A stretch of 64,000 bases of DNA, taken from Malurus cyaneus samueli (lineage: Eukaryota; Chordata; Aves; Passeriformes; Maluridae). Location: assembly GCA_009741485.1 (NCBI GenBank), contig CM019214.1:8050886-8114885 (forward strand), written 5' to 3'. Under the pieces are notes generated by a model. It was not told where the DNA came from. It ran no database searches and worked only from the letters and a program-made list of their open reading frames with translations. Made by a program: the position numbers and the translations under genes. Shown piece after piece: positions 11,801-24,650 of this stretch (within the stretch, counting starts at the first letter, position 1; each line of letters begins with the position of its first letter).

Positions 11801-14800
11801 GTGAAGACTACTCTTGAAACATGACATGGTGAGCTTGAAAGGGAATTTTAGGTCAATCTGTTAGTTCTGATGCAAAATTATGAAAATTAGTTTTTGGGGG
11901 GTTTTACTGTTAAATTTTAATTACAGTCTCACTGTAACAGGTCTTTTAGCTACTCTTCAATTACTGCTCTTGAAAGTTATAAAATAACTTATACAGCTTC
12001 AAAACTGCTTATATTAGCAGATAGATTTCCAATTTAAAAAGTGAAGGAGTACAGAAAATGAATTAGTTCTTGAGCTTCTTGAATTTCAGGCAACTTATGT
12101 AACCAGGACTGAAAAGTTTTATAAAGTGTTTGTGTTCTGTCATTTTCCCTTAAGAGGAAAAAAACAACCCATCATTTACATCCTCCTCTCTATTTATCTT
12201 CATCTATTTCGTAACCATAACTACATTCCAGCATTGGCTACTTAATAGAAATAAATTCTTCTACTGGACATCTGGTTTACATTCCTATTAATTAATTTTA
12301 ATATTAATATAACTGCAGGAAATTCCCTTATTTCTTACTGGGAAGAACTTACTCAAAATTACCACAAAGAAACAATTTCCCAGCTCACAATTTTTGGCCT
12401 CACCCTGTGTAAGTGTTCAGCTCAGGCCAGAGATCATTTCTGAGAATTCCTTTGTTTCCCTGCACACAGGTGGAGAATTCAGTGATCTTCCTGGGGTTTT
12501 CATTGTCTGCAACAATGGGACCCAAAAAGAGAATGGATACCTCTCCTTGATACCATGGATAACATTTCTATTGTACTTCTGAATCACAAGTGGTTGAGGT
12601 TTGGATGGAGGCAATCCATTCCAACCCACATGTTCAAGAAAAGCCATCCAGACACCATGAGAGTCACCACAAAATCACAAAATCTGGTATAGCATTATCT
12701 CATATATAAAGCCTTTCTGTGTTCCATGTGAGAAGCCAATTCAGATTTCAATTTAATATTGACATGAAATAGAGATTGTTGACATTTTTAGATGAGCAGA
12801 TAAGGTCTTAAAGGAATTTAAGTTTAAAAACCTCCAGCAAATCTGAGTCCTTAGTCCTAGCAGTCCCCTTTAGAGCAGATTCCCAAGGGTGAATAAAAGT
12901 GTCTGCTAGAAACTTGTATCTTTGGGTCTACAGGCATCAATGTTTTCATTTCTACATGCCCTTAATTCCCATGAAAACTGAGCTCACAGGTGCTTTTGAA
13001 AATTGAGTCCCCCATTTTGCATTTCTTTCTTAGCACTCCCCTCATTTTAAACCAATATAAGCTGGGGTTTGATATTCTCCAGTTTCAAGGCAGCAAGAAA
13101 CCTTCCAGCTGATCTCTGATCTCTAATTCTTGTTGAGCAGCCAAATTAAACAAGTTTCAGTCTTAGTAAAGGGGTTTTTGATGCAGATGTCCAGCTGTTC
13201 TGAAGTACATCCGAGTGAACTTTGTGTGAGGAACACAGTCCTGAAGTTTGTATTTATTTACCAGGGTTTTTTTGTTCACCAAGGCAAACAGATTTCTGTT
13301 GTTTTAATTGGTTGCAAGGGGCTGTAACTGGTACCAAGCAGAAGCCAAGTCAGGCTGCCCTCTTCCATCTCCAGGTACTCTCAGATGACAGCACCACTTT
13401 TTATTCCATTCAGCTTCTCTTTGTCTTTACTTCCACTCCCTACTCCACAAATCTCTTCTGTCTGTAGTATGTCTCCCTCTTCACTCCTTCTTCTGTGCTT
13501 TAAACACATCTGTCTCCTTCAAACTCCAGACTCAGCTCCTTTTTGACAAACCTGTCAGCCAAGAAAAGTAATCACAGCCCATGGGGATGGGGTATATGAG
13601 AAAACATGCTATCAATTAAGATAAGGATCTGTGTCAGGAAGGAAAAGTTGATAAGAAGTCTTGTCTAAACAGCTGGGGGTGAGAATGACAGAAGATGTCT
13701 GAAATGGTTGAGAGTTGTGTTGGGTTACAAAAAAAAAAGGAAAATCAAGGCTAAGAAAAGCAAGAGGAAGGAGATGTGAATTGGGGGCTGTTTGGGGGTG
13801 CTCACAAAGCAGGTAATTCCTGGAGAAATCAGTGCTCTTGTGACAACCTTGAATTAGGAAGTCTGGGGATTTAAACATTTATCTTTACAATATGCAATAT
13901 TTAAAGTCTAAGAAGCAAAACAGAAGATGCAGGGATTTGCTTGCTCTATCCACTCATATTCAAATTCCATCAACTGGCCAATATTACATGCCAAACACAA
14001 CCCAAATTTACATCAAAAACAGATAATAACAATGGACAATTTCTCTGCTGTTTTTTTAATTTTGGATTTTTTTTTTCACATGGCACTGAGTCAACCAGGT
14101 TCTTAACATACAGTACTACAGTTAGATGCCTATTGATTAACCAGAATGATTCCTGCACAGCACCTATGATTTTTAAGACTTTATGGTCATTTTCTCAAGA
14201 GTGAGCATGCCTGGGTTTATTTTTTAGTTTCTGATTGTTGATGGTGAGTACAACTTTACTAGTTTATTTCTTTGAGGTAATTGAACAACCTTGTCTTTAT
14301 TCAGGTCTTCAAGTCCATTGTTGAGCACCAAAATAATAGAAATGTGCTTTTGTCAGAAAAATAGACATCCTAAGAAAGCCTTCAGATAGAAAGCCTTTAC
14401 TCCAGATTAAAATCTGGAGAATAAGATTAAGCACAAAATCAAAATAAAGCTAGATAACTGAGCTACAAAATTTTTAATTTTCCTGTTCAAGAAAAATTTA
14501 TACTTCTTTTTCTCTGAGAGAGAGAAAATAATAAAAGTTAAATTTTCAAATAGCCTTATGTTGAGTAAATCTTGAACACTAAAGAGAACATTATACTAAG
14601 GAATAGAGTTTATTAATTAATTCAGTCTTAAGTATTTTGGTTTAGAATATGCTTATTCATTTTATATCACCAACTGTACTGGCTAATGAAAAACTCACAA
14701 GATTCTTTCTCTTCAATCTAGAGAACCTGTAACATTTTTAGTTTTATTTAATTATGGTTTTTATTTATTTCTCCTTAGTAGCACTTGCAATATTTTCATC

Positions 14801-14918
14801 CCTGCCAGACAAAGCAATCACCTCTCCTTGACCTCGCAGCCCCAACAACTAAACTTCTCCATTACATATGTGTAAAAATTGTGGGGGTTTTTTTGGATTC
14901 CACGTTGTCTTCTTTTTT
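8801..14918. other. Non-coding stretch, no gene recognised
   Basis: Mostly A+T-rich unique sequence. The part from about 10430 to 10760 is more balanced in G+C and has a few scattered CpGs. Two overlapping minus-strand frames there (106 and 97 codons, in different frames) have no recognisable motif. A small patch of alternating A and T with TTAATTAA-like words lies at 12286-12312. No transposon was recognised. Confidence 0.55.
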
Positions 14919-14963
14919 CTTTTGCTTTGTCTGAAACTTCTTTTACTTTTGCTGTGTCTGAAA
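14919..14963 (+). repeat. Short imperfect tandem duplication (27-base period)
   Basis: The 18-base word cttttgctttgtctgaaa at 14919-14936 recurs with one change (cttttgctgtgtctgaaa) at 14946-14963. The linker between them is T-rich. This looks like a small local duplication, not a microsatellite. Confidence 0.75.
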
Positions 14964-15531
14964 GGGCGTAGCAAAGTCACTGTGCACAAAGTCATGGCAC
15001 TTTAGATGAAGAAAGATTCAAAATTTGCAGAAACAATTTTATTATTTTTTTTAAAGAAACACATACCCAGGAGTGTGCAGTGGCAAGCACACCTACTACT
15101 GTTCTGAGCCATCATGATCCTCAGTAATTGACAAGGGTTTTGCAAGTTTTTACATCAAGAAATCTCTTGATCAACACTTAAAAAATTAAAAGAATGCCAA
15201 ATTCACAAGATTAATTCGAAATATCAATAGAGATGTTTTACACACTCCTTGGTTAATACTAGCTGTCACTTGCAGCCTTTGTTTCCACCTCCCCTAAGTG
15301 CTGGTACTTCTCTGTGTCCTCAGAGAAATTCCAACTATGAACAATTTTTCCTCTTTGCTACTCTGCCACTCATGTTAAAAGCTGATCTGTGGTTTCTAAA
15401 AATAGCTGGTAAGTGGTAATAAAACTGTGTCTAATATAGCTGCCATTCCACCACAAGTTTGTGAGCTCAGTGTTATTTTTACATGAAAGCCTGGCTGAGT
15501 CAGAAAGACACCAGTAATGAGGGGAAGACTC

Positions 15532-15557
15532 TTTTTTTTTTTTTTTTTTTTTTTTTT
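15532..15557 (+). repeat. T26 homopolymer
   Basis: A pure run of 26 T. It could be the complement of a poly-A tail of a minus-strand retroinsertion. However, the 300 bases to its right show no recognisable gene copy and no target-site duplication could be seen. Confidence 0.9.
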
Positions 15558-16840
15558 GGTGGCAAGATCAGTGAGAAAGCTTTCTGTTGAACACATAATG
15601 ATGTTCCTCATTAAACTCCTTCTATTACTGCATCACATTTTGGAAAATGGGTTTTAAATAAATCTGTAGTAATTTTTTTTAACTGTTGGAGTCCTTCCAG
15701 AAATAGGGAGTTGTGGGAGAACGAGGAACTGAAATGAATAAAGATTACTGAATTATTGTAAATAGAGAGCAGGCATTTTTAGATGGATTTGAGTCAAAAA
15801 TCTATGGTCTGATATAACCAAGATTCTTCACAAGCTGTATTAGCAGCTATTATTCCAAGATTAGAAGTGATTTTGGATGTAGATTAAGACATGATGACTC
15901 ATATATCTGGTTTTGAAAATCTTTGCCTGAAACCCTGTGTTTTTGCAGCAATCACAATTAAGTTCAACTTCCTCAAAAATCCATTGACATTTTCTTTTGC
16001 ATCCACTTGGCATCACTGCCACATTTTCCAAACTTTCATGGCATAAATCATGGCAACAGTTTCTTGATTTCCTAGTGCAACTCTTTAATAAAATTATTAG
16101 AGTACCATTAGGGATCACTGTGGTGTTTTTTGCTCTCAGTGACTTCCTTATCCCAAATACCTGAGCACTGCTGGCAGGAATGGATGTTACTGTACAACAC
16201 ATGTTTAAATACAGTGTGAGGGTATCTTATTCACATTTACATTGACTCAGAGAAAAACAGGGATGTACAGGTTGCTTCAGGGAACTGAAACACAAACACA
16301 TTTGTAATGATTAGGGGAAATGGGAATTTCAGGGAGAAATTATATGGCAATGAAAACTAATGGAAGCATCAATGAAAACTAATAATGTTCACCTGTAAAA
16401 AACACCTTTAAAAAGTAAACACAGCACTGTCCTCTCATTTTCACGTTCACTGTGACCTTCTGATAATTTCTAAATCTGGATTGAGATTTGCCACTTGCTA
16501 AAGTTACTGATATTTTTTATACTTTATATATATTATATGTTTCTCTATGGTTACATCAGCACCTGTTTTCTCCAGAATACATTCCATAGCTTTTAAAAAA
16601 TTAAAATAAACCAGCTATGAAGGTTTCCTTTGAAGAATATAATTCTTCATCTTTGTGTCATTGCATTTACTCAATATTTAATTGGGCATAATTAATATTT
16701 TTAGTATTTTCAAAATGCAAAACCTGAAAAACATATTAAGACTGGATTGCACAAATAACTTTCCCCTTATATTAATGTCAAAGTAATGAAGGGGCATATT
16801 TGTTAATATATAATATATATCATATATGATTATGATCAGG
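15558..16840. other. Non-coding stretch, cysteine-rich chance frame only
   Basis: A+T-rich sequence. A minus-strand frame at 15861-16202 (113 codons) is rich in cysteine but matches no family I know, has no signal peptide and lacks a regular cysteine spacing. I treat it as chance. The end of the stretch, about 16800-16830, is an alternating AT patch next to the following homopolymer. Confidence 0.55.
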
Positions 16841-16885
16841 TTTTGGTTTTTTTTTTTGTTTTTTTTTTTTTTTTTTTTTTTTTTT
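16841..16885 (+). repeat. T-rich tract ending in T25 or longer
   Basis: Forty-five bases of T interrupted by GG near the start and one G at 16858, then 27 T in a row. It is preceded by alternating AT (TATAATATATAT). The length is probably unstable in assembly and between individuals. Confidence 0.9.
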
Positions 16886-19308
16886 GCTCTGCCAAGAATA
16901 AATGTCTGTTAAGGCAGAAAACAGGCTTATAAAATATAATCAAAACTTAATACTGTCACCCTGATTGGACCAGGGTGCATGTTAATATATTACTTGCATC
17001 TCACAGAACAACTCAGTCACAGCTCTGAACTTAAAAAGAGTGACTGCAAGGTGATTTCCCTAAAGGCATTTTAAAAGCCTCTGGCAGTACTTAGAGCAGA
17101 TCCCAAGTCTGCTGAAACACAACCCGTGTTGCCCTGACTGGCTAGGAATCTTTCTTTAGTGTGGAGAAATTAAACTTAAGGGACATTTATACATTAAAAC
17201 AAATTGCAGTATCCTTGCATGATGAAAGCGATTCTTCTTTGTCAATGAAGAAAATGGATTTTCTTGGTTTGCACAAGAAAATTCTTAAGTGGAAGCTAGG
17301 CCATGTATTTTGAAATTCTTAGAATCATCCTAAAAGACTACAGACTGCTGGGATATGCACCACATGTGCACCTCACCATCACATCTTCTGTTCATGTGTT
17401 TGAAGGGAATGAGTCTTTTAATGCAATTCCCTCTTGCCTTTACCTTAAAACCCCTTTTAGAATCAACAACCCCTGGCTCAGTGCTTGCATTTGAGCTTTT
17501 AGTCAAGTCATAGGTGTGTTGGTATCACAAGTCTTTGGTGTATTAAAACCTCAGCTTTTACATTTTATTTGCTATTTCTTGCATCTGTTTTCCTTCCACT
17601 AAATCTCGACACAAACTCTTTCTCCTCTAGCTCCAGTTTTTAATCCACAAGGACTCTTCACCATCACTGTCAAGATCAGTGCTTCACCTGTAAACTTGCA
17701 GTTTTGTACAAAGGCAGTGCTGTCATTACATCATTTTCCCTCATCCTAAAAGACTAAATTAAATGAAAGTAAGGCAACAATTAAAATAAACCCCACAGAA
17801 CTCCTGCTGCAGGCTGGAGACAGGATATGTAAGGACAGGATGGTGTAGGTAGCTGGTGCATGTTCTGCTTGCATGTAGGATTCCTCTGCACTGTGGGAAT
17901 ATCTACACTTCATTTCAAGGAGCATTTTAAGGTTGTCTCTTGACCAAAGTTGCTGCTCTTTGGAACACAAGGCAGATTTTCCCACACTCAAGTTGTGTAT
18001 TTCAAAATAGCTCTTTGTAAATTATAGGCACAGAGCAAACCATTTGATCTCCTTCTAGGGTAAGAAAGACAACTGAAACCAAGTGTTATTTTAATAATGC
18101 CTGCAAGACCTAACACAGATGAAAGCCTTGCAGTGCTAAGCTCTGATCTGTTAGTGAAATGTGTGACAAGAAGTTTTCATATCACCATTCTCTAGAGGAA
18201 GAAATAAAACATTAAATTTACAAGCAGGGCCCAACCTCAAAATTCCTGCTTCTAGGACCCAATGTCTAGCCACAAAAATTTCTCCTAATAACATTCTTTT
18301 AAAGAATGGTGCATTGTTTTCCTGATAAGTATGCATCTGTAATTTTTTTTTTAATAACATAAATATTATCTGTTTGGCATAGCTGTGCTCTCTCACAGTG
18401 GATTAAGTCACATGGGGTTACTCCAGCCTTTCCAACTCAATCCATTTTAGAGCACAAATATAATCTCAATCCCTTCCACACAAGCACAATTACCTGCAAT
18501 TCTCACTTCACCAAGAATAAGCTCTTACAACATCCTGTAGGCCCCAAAATCTTTTACCTGTGTAATAAAATGATGTCAAATAGCAAGAATTAATTACCTT
18601 AACTATTGATTTGGTTAAGGTGCTGATAAAAAGTGTTAATTTTTCATGAGCCTCAGCACAGGTAGATAAAAATGCACAGAGTTTTCAAAGTATTGATCAT
18701 CTCAAAAGCTCCATGTGCTTTAGTCCTGTAATTACAAAGAACAAACAAAACCTCTTGCAGGGGAAAGGAATCATCATTTTCATCCAGATTTTTTGAAAAA
18801 CCAACAGCCCAAAAGTCCTTCAAATGCAGTAAAAGACACATCAACAGAAGGCTCAACAGCACCCACAATCACAAAATATGTTTCTCTGAGGAACTTCATT
18901 TAATTTGGAAAATACTTCTGGAAATTTACATAGCTGAAGTTTCTTTTTGCTAAATGTGGATATTTTATTCCAGCAACTTTGAACTGTAAAATTTGCTAGG
19001 TTTAATGGTATTCCGTATAGGAAGGATCAATCATAATACAATTCTATGCTCTATACTGTATTCTGTCTTCCAGCTTGCAGTGAGATATAGACAAGTCTTG
19101 TCTGTAAGTAATTTTCAGAAACAAATACACTTTTACTTGCAAAAGTGAGCTTCTACAGTAAATGTTATCTCTAGACCTTCATTTTCTGCCTAGCTTATAT
19201 TCAGTTCAGTAAACTATTAATAAAAAAAAACAAACAAAACACTGTTCTCTCTCAAATATGCTTTCATTGTCTTAGATAATATTCTAACAGATAAATGTAC
19301 ATCTTCAC
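16886..19308. other. Non-coding stretch, nothing recognised
   Basis: Unique A+T-rich sequence with only short frames of at most 81 codons. I found no repeat family, RNA gene or splice-bounded frame worth naming. Confidence 0.55.
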
Positions 19309-19344
19309 TTATTTGGTAACCTATTTGGTAACTTATTTGGCAGA
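19309..19344 (+). repeat. 12-base minisatellite, three copies
   Basis: Three adjacent units: ttatttggtaac (19309-19320), ctatttggtaac (19321-19332) and ttatttggcaga (19333-19344). The first two differ at one base and the third has changed at its end. It is a small local expansion with no coding role visible. Confidence 0.85.
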
Positions 19345-20174
19345 ATAAGATGTCTTGGTGAAAGGTGAAAATAGTCAATTAGTGCAAAGAAAACTAATTA
19401 GCATTTGTAAAAAAAGTTTTGTTAAATGCTTTTAAGGCCTCAGTTTGCCAACAATTAACACTCCTTGTTGCTCCCAAGCAGCCACTTTGTGCATTCATGC
19501 TCCCCACCAAAATGCTCCTTCCTATGGAAGCCAAGGACACAAATAGAAGAATGTTTGCAGGTGGAATTCCCGTTTGAAATCATGCTGGGGTAGCCCACGT
19601 TCAGACCTTTGCTTCAGAACTGAGCACAGAATTCAGAAGAGGACCTGAAGGAACTGAATTTTCATGTGAGTTTATCCTTCCCAGATGAAATATAATATTT
19701 TATAACTCCATTGTTATTGATAGCTATACTGAGCAGGTAACAAAAAAAAAATTAAGAACTTTACCTTCAATGACAGAGAATTTTAAAATTATTTATAAAG
19801 ACAGTAAGATTGACATCACACTGAGAAACTGCAGTAGGAGCTGGGAAACACAAGCTAAAATTGTTTTTACTGACTGTGACTTTATAGCCCTTCCTCCTAA
19901 AATGCCACATATTAATTATGGAAGAGGTACAATATGGAAGTATTTATGCAGATTACTGCACATAGATTTTATTTCATGAGACCAGCATTCATAACTGTGT
20001 TTTCTCAAAGTGAAAAGATATTTGGAAAATTAATTTATTCCTCAAGCAAAATATTTCTGAAGGAGATGGGTTACTGAGAAGCTGGTCCAGAAACTTGGTT
20101 TATTCATACAGCAATGAGGGGAAAAGTAACAGAGAAAAGAAACCCAGAAATTCCACTACACTTGAATAGGAAAG

Positions 20175-20202
20175 CAAAACAAAACAAAACAAAAAAAAAA
20201 AA
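20175..20202 (+). repeat. (AAAAC)n and A-run
   Basis: CAAAA units are repeated about four times and run into 12 A, with only A and C present. This is typical low-complexity DNA and could be a decayed poly-A tail, but no retrogene is recognisable to its left. Confidence 0.8.
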
Positions 20203-21203
20203 GAGCACATCTACAGGAACTCAGTTTTAAAAGAAAAACTAATCTGAAAAGCTAACAAAAAGGCAGAGTTTCTTTCATGAATGTTTTGAAAGCAGCAAAT
20301 GGTAGATACATTGCCTAACAAACTGGCTGTTCTTGTTGAGAAAAATCCTTTCAGCGCAGAACCACGGTGTGGAAAAGCTTTGTGCTGTGTTTTCAGCTTC
20401 CCAACTTGGTTACTCATTTTGTTGTCTGTCATACTAATCCTAAAACTGTACCCAGGACTCTGCACTCCCCCCTCACGAGAGACACTTCAGTGCCAGCGAG
20501 CTCTTTGGCTCTAGCAGTGTTTCCATTCCAAAGCTCTTGCCAGTGTTGCTAATTGAACTGTCACTGCTCCTGCTGTTCAGATTATTTTATCCTGACCCCA
20601 AAAGCAGTGGGACAGGTTCTCCTTGTCCAATTTAACTGGGAAGAATTGTTCTGCAAGTCAACAGAAGGAAGCCAAGGAAGAATTGAAAGAAATTTACTAA
20701 TAATGGATAAAACTTGTTAAACTGAAACACCAAAAAGCATTCAATGTTTTAGCTGAAGAGCACAGATTCTATTCACTTTGGTGTGTTTGTGTTTGGCCCA
20801 TTTTACACAGACAAACAATGGAAGAACACCTGCAGTTTTTCCCGGAGTATTTGAAATAGTTTTTTCCTAAGTGAATAATGAGCTCTGCAGCTTCCCTTAA
20901 AGCACAACACAACTTGTTCTGCCAGCCCTGCCTCGCTCCCTTTTTTCTGTGCTGTCAAACATTGCATTCATGCATCTCTGAAAAAGATGAGCCCTCCCTT
21001 TTATAACTGCTCTCTTCTCAGTTCCAGCTCCAAGCCAAGCAGCTCCTGGCTCAATGGCATTTTCAAGATGTCTCTTCTCCATGGCCTTCCTGAGCTGTAA
21101 TTTCACACAATTCTCCAACAGGACCTGGGGATCTGAACCCAGATTGCCTCCTCGGTGACGTGGGGACAGACATTGATTGTAGCATGGATCACAAAGTCAC
21201 ATC

Positions 21204-21223
21204 AAAGTTCAAGGTTGAACTTT
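21204..21223. repeat. Short inverted repeat (9-base arms)
   Basis: The 20-base sequence aaagttcaaggttgaacttt has perfect 9-base complementary arms around GG. The arms hold AGTTCA and TGAACT, which resemble nuclear-receptor half-sites arranged head to head with a 4-base spacer. Function is unproven. Inverted repeats of this size arise by chance in a window this long. Confidence 0.6.
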
Positions 21224-21571
21224 ATAGGAGGTGTTGGATGGGGTATCAAACCTTTCACATCATAACTAGAACAAACATCCCAAAATGTATTAAACACATA
21301 AACATTTTTTAGTTCCACTAATGGAATTGTCTTGACTACCATTGTGTGGAATCATCTTAAAATACCAGAGGAAAGAGCTCTTCTGACAGTGTGTTTACTG
21401 TAATTTGTTAGTTTTTATTTGAATAAGAGATCTAGGAAGATGGCTCCTGGCTGAAATATTTTCCTGGAATATCAGCCATGACATGGTATATTTAATTATC
21501 TCTTATTTCCCTGAAGTATTTATAGAACTATGCAAGACAAGCTGGTGCATATTTGTTAATATCCATATCTG

Positions 21572-21610
21572 CCTATCTATCTATATATCTATCAATCTTT
21601 TTTTATCTAT
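21572..21610 (+). repeat. Degenerate (CTAT/ATCT) microsatellite
   Basis: Interrupted CTAT tetranucleotide units (ctatctatctatatatctat) followed by TTTTTTATCTAT. It is short and imperfect. Confidence 0.7.
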
Positions 21611-24512
21611 TCACATCCACCTATTTTATCCCAAAGCAACTCAATAGATCATTTATCTAAGGATATCCTGTAAAACTACCTAAGGGATTGTTTGAGTTGT
21701 GAATCAAGGACAAACACTGAGCTCAACTGAACTGAATAATAACTGCAAAAAATGCTGAACAGAATGCTGAAACAGCAGCTGAAACTGAATACTCACGGGG
21801 CTGGGATGGTGCATGGGAAAGAGGCCACTCTTTGGGGAGCTGTCACCATGCAGAGAGAGTTACTGAAAGAGAATCTCTGCCTTCTGAATATTTCCTTCTG
21901 GTGTGGAAATGTTTAGACAGAGCCACTCAGGGAAAACATGTTGTGCTTATAAACTTAGGTCCAGTTTAGAGGAGTCAATCATTTGCTGAGTTAAAGGTCC
22001 CCTTATGAGAGCAGGGTTAATGTGACTGTGTTTCTTTTCCCTAAGGAATAGAGTTAGGACAAAATCTGATCAAACTTGGCCTTTCTTAGCCCAATAACAG
22101 CAAAGGGCAGGATTGCAAAAGCACCGCCTTTGGGGTTTCTTGCCAGCCTTTATTCAAGGTTTTGCCCTACCTATCTACAAAGTCCCTTCACCTTCTCTTT
22201 ACACAGCATAACTAACCAAGAATAGGTAATTTAAAGTATTTAAAATATGAGTTTTCTGCACCTAGTTAGCTTAGGAGAGGCTGGCACTCTGTCAACAGAA
22301 ACCACCATGCCAGACTTTGACAGCTGAAATGAAAAAAAAAAATGATGCTTACTGAAGCAAAACCTCCCAGCATTTTTGTTTGTGGGAAAGGTGACCAGAA
22401 AGAACTTGTGTGATCATCCTGTGTGACCTCTTGAATACTGCAGAAAATTAAAGGACTAAATTTAACCCAGAATATTACATTCACCCCATTGCTCCATGTT
22501 TTCCACTGCTATTTCACTAACAAGTAGTAGTGTAAAAGAATGATTCAGTCTCGTTCCTGTGAATTAAAACTGCAGGAAACATTCAGCATTGAGGAAAACT
22601 ACTAAAGGCATGAGCTGAAGCATGAAACACTGTGTATAGAATGAGTACCTTAAATAAAATGGTTGTGAGCAAAAATATTCCCAAATAATATGACAGCAAT
22701 AAAATCAACACATTAATACAACATCATCAGTTCTTTCATCCACCCATCACTGAATAAATATTAAAAGCATGATGGTAATCTTTGTTCTGACAAAAAAAAA
22801 ATAAAAAAGAAGCCTCTTAGAACCCTTCCCTGGTTCAAATTCACTAGGGACAGTTTTCACTTGTGGTTCCTGTAAACACCTTCTCTACCAGGAGGATCCC
22901 TTGTGCTTGGATATTCAGTGTAAGTGTTAGCTAAATGCCAGTGGGAAGTCATTCAAAGCTTCAAAAGGAAAATTTCCAGAGCAACACTTGAAAATATTTT
23001 CTTCTGTTTGAGAGGATTATTTAGGACAGCATCAAAAGAGGCACTGAAGAAATATGGTCAGCAGGATGACATGATGCAGGGCTGGACTTTGGCTAAGGTA
23101 ACCAGGAAAAGGCAGAACACAAAAAATGTTCTTTGCAATGTGAGCATTTTGGACCTATGACAAATGGGTTTGTGGAGCTCCTCATGTTTCCTAAAGGCAT
23201 CACAGTCTACAAGAGCAGCGTGTCTGTCAAACAAAGTTGCTATGAATCAGACCTCAACAAATAGAAAGACAATAAATCTGCAGTTGTAGTTTTTCTATCT
23301 TTTTTTGTCATTTCTTTTTTTTGTCTGTGATAAATTATGAAGCATACATGAAAAAAATACATACAATAAAAACAAATATCTTTTGCTGTTAGAAGGGATT
23401 TTTCAATCCATTTAAAATTATTTCATCTGATAAATTAACTACCAAGGTTTATTCATTGTAGCAGATCAGACCCCAGAGTTTCAAAGAGAACTTTGTACCA
23501 ATTTGAGACAAAACCAGTTTAGCCAACTTTTTTATACTCCTTAAAGTGTTGCCTTAAAAGATTTGCCTGAAAAATTGTGTCCAGCTGTTGTAAATCCCTG
23601 TTGCCACACAAATTAAGTGCAACTGCTTGAAAACATCCTTTGCAATTCTTCACTGCCCAGACATAAACTGTATTTCTGTGGAACTTAAAGATATATCTCC
23701 TCTGCTTTTCTTTGTTGTTCTGACAAAAGCAAAGAAACAATTTTTTTTGCTTCCTGCTTCCAAATCCTTACCCTTATGGCTCTCCATATTTGTTCCACTT
23801 ATTGTGGCTTAACTGCTAAGGAATGATCAAGATATTTCTCAACAACATGTTTCTCTGACATGTTCTTTGTCCAAAGATCACAGCAGGTTGATAACAATAC
23901 TGGAAAAAGAGATAAGAATTCTTAAAAAAAAAATAAAAATTGGCTGATTGATTTACAAAATGAAAAGGAAGAAAAGAACATTGACAGCTAAGCAGAACAG
24001 TTCATACTTCAAAGCATAAAATTTTGTTATTTTTGTAATATTATAATTTCTTTCATGTTATATGATAAGCTCAAATCCTAGAAGTTCTTCAAATATCCAG
24101 AAATCCCATTAAATACATTCTCAGGGAAAAAATAATAATAATAAAAAAAAAGCTTACTAAACTGGCACAAATATTGGAAATCATCCATCATTTCAGCTTT
24201 TTTATTTACTTTTCTAATGCAATATCTATTAGTCTCACCACATTTTTGTGGACTACCAGAAAAAGAAACAAGTTAATTATCAAACACAATGCTTTTCAAG
24301 AAATAAACCTTGAGAGACAGATAAATATTCTGCTACAGCACAAGAATTTTCTGCCTGTTAAACTCCACTCAATACAAGCAATAGTTTTGCAGCTCAAGGT
24401 CACCTCCCTCCTCCCTTCAGGAGTCTCAAGTTTCTTCCAGTTAGTACCCTGGCAACCCTGTCCATCTTCCTCTCCTTACTTACTGGCAATAAAGGCAGTA
24501 TTGGACAGTTAA

Positions 24513-24650
24513 AAAAAAAAACCAAACCAAAACTAAATTAAAATAAAACACACAGCCTCCCTTCCCCCCAAAAAACCCAACACCCCACCCAGAAAATAAT
24601 ATTTAAAATATATCTGTTATTTATTTCTGTAATTCCTGGGGTTTTTTTTT
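24513..24650 (+). repeat. A/C-rich low-complexity block flanked by T-run
   Basis: From about 24511 the plus strand is almost entirely A and C (poly-A, then AAACC words, then runs of six C and six A near 24566-24577). A+T-rich DNA and a T10 run follow at 24642-24651. The strand asymmetry (very few G) is local. Confidence 0.7.

Larger units (their letters stand above)
19345..24512. other. Non-coding stretch with small simple repeats
   Basis: About 5 kb of unique A+T-rich sequence around the features listed separately at 20175, 21204 and 21572. Frames reach only 112 codons (24174-24512, plus strand), which is hydrophobic and featureless. No transposon family was recognised. Confidence 0.55.

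Noticed and set aside
12596..12640. CR1-like words (ccattccaacccacatg)
   Set aside because: Isolated resemblance without the neighbouring blocks in the right order.
15861..16202. Cysteine-rich 113-codon minus-strand frame
   Set aside because: Cysteine spacing is irregular and there is no signal sequence. It matches no zinc-finger, defensin or toxin pattern.
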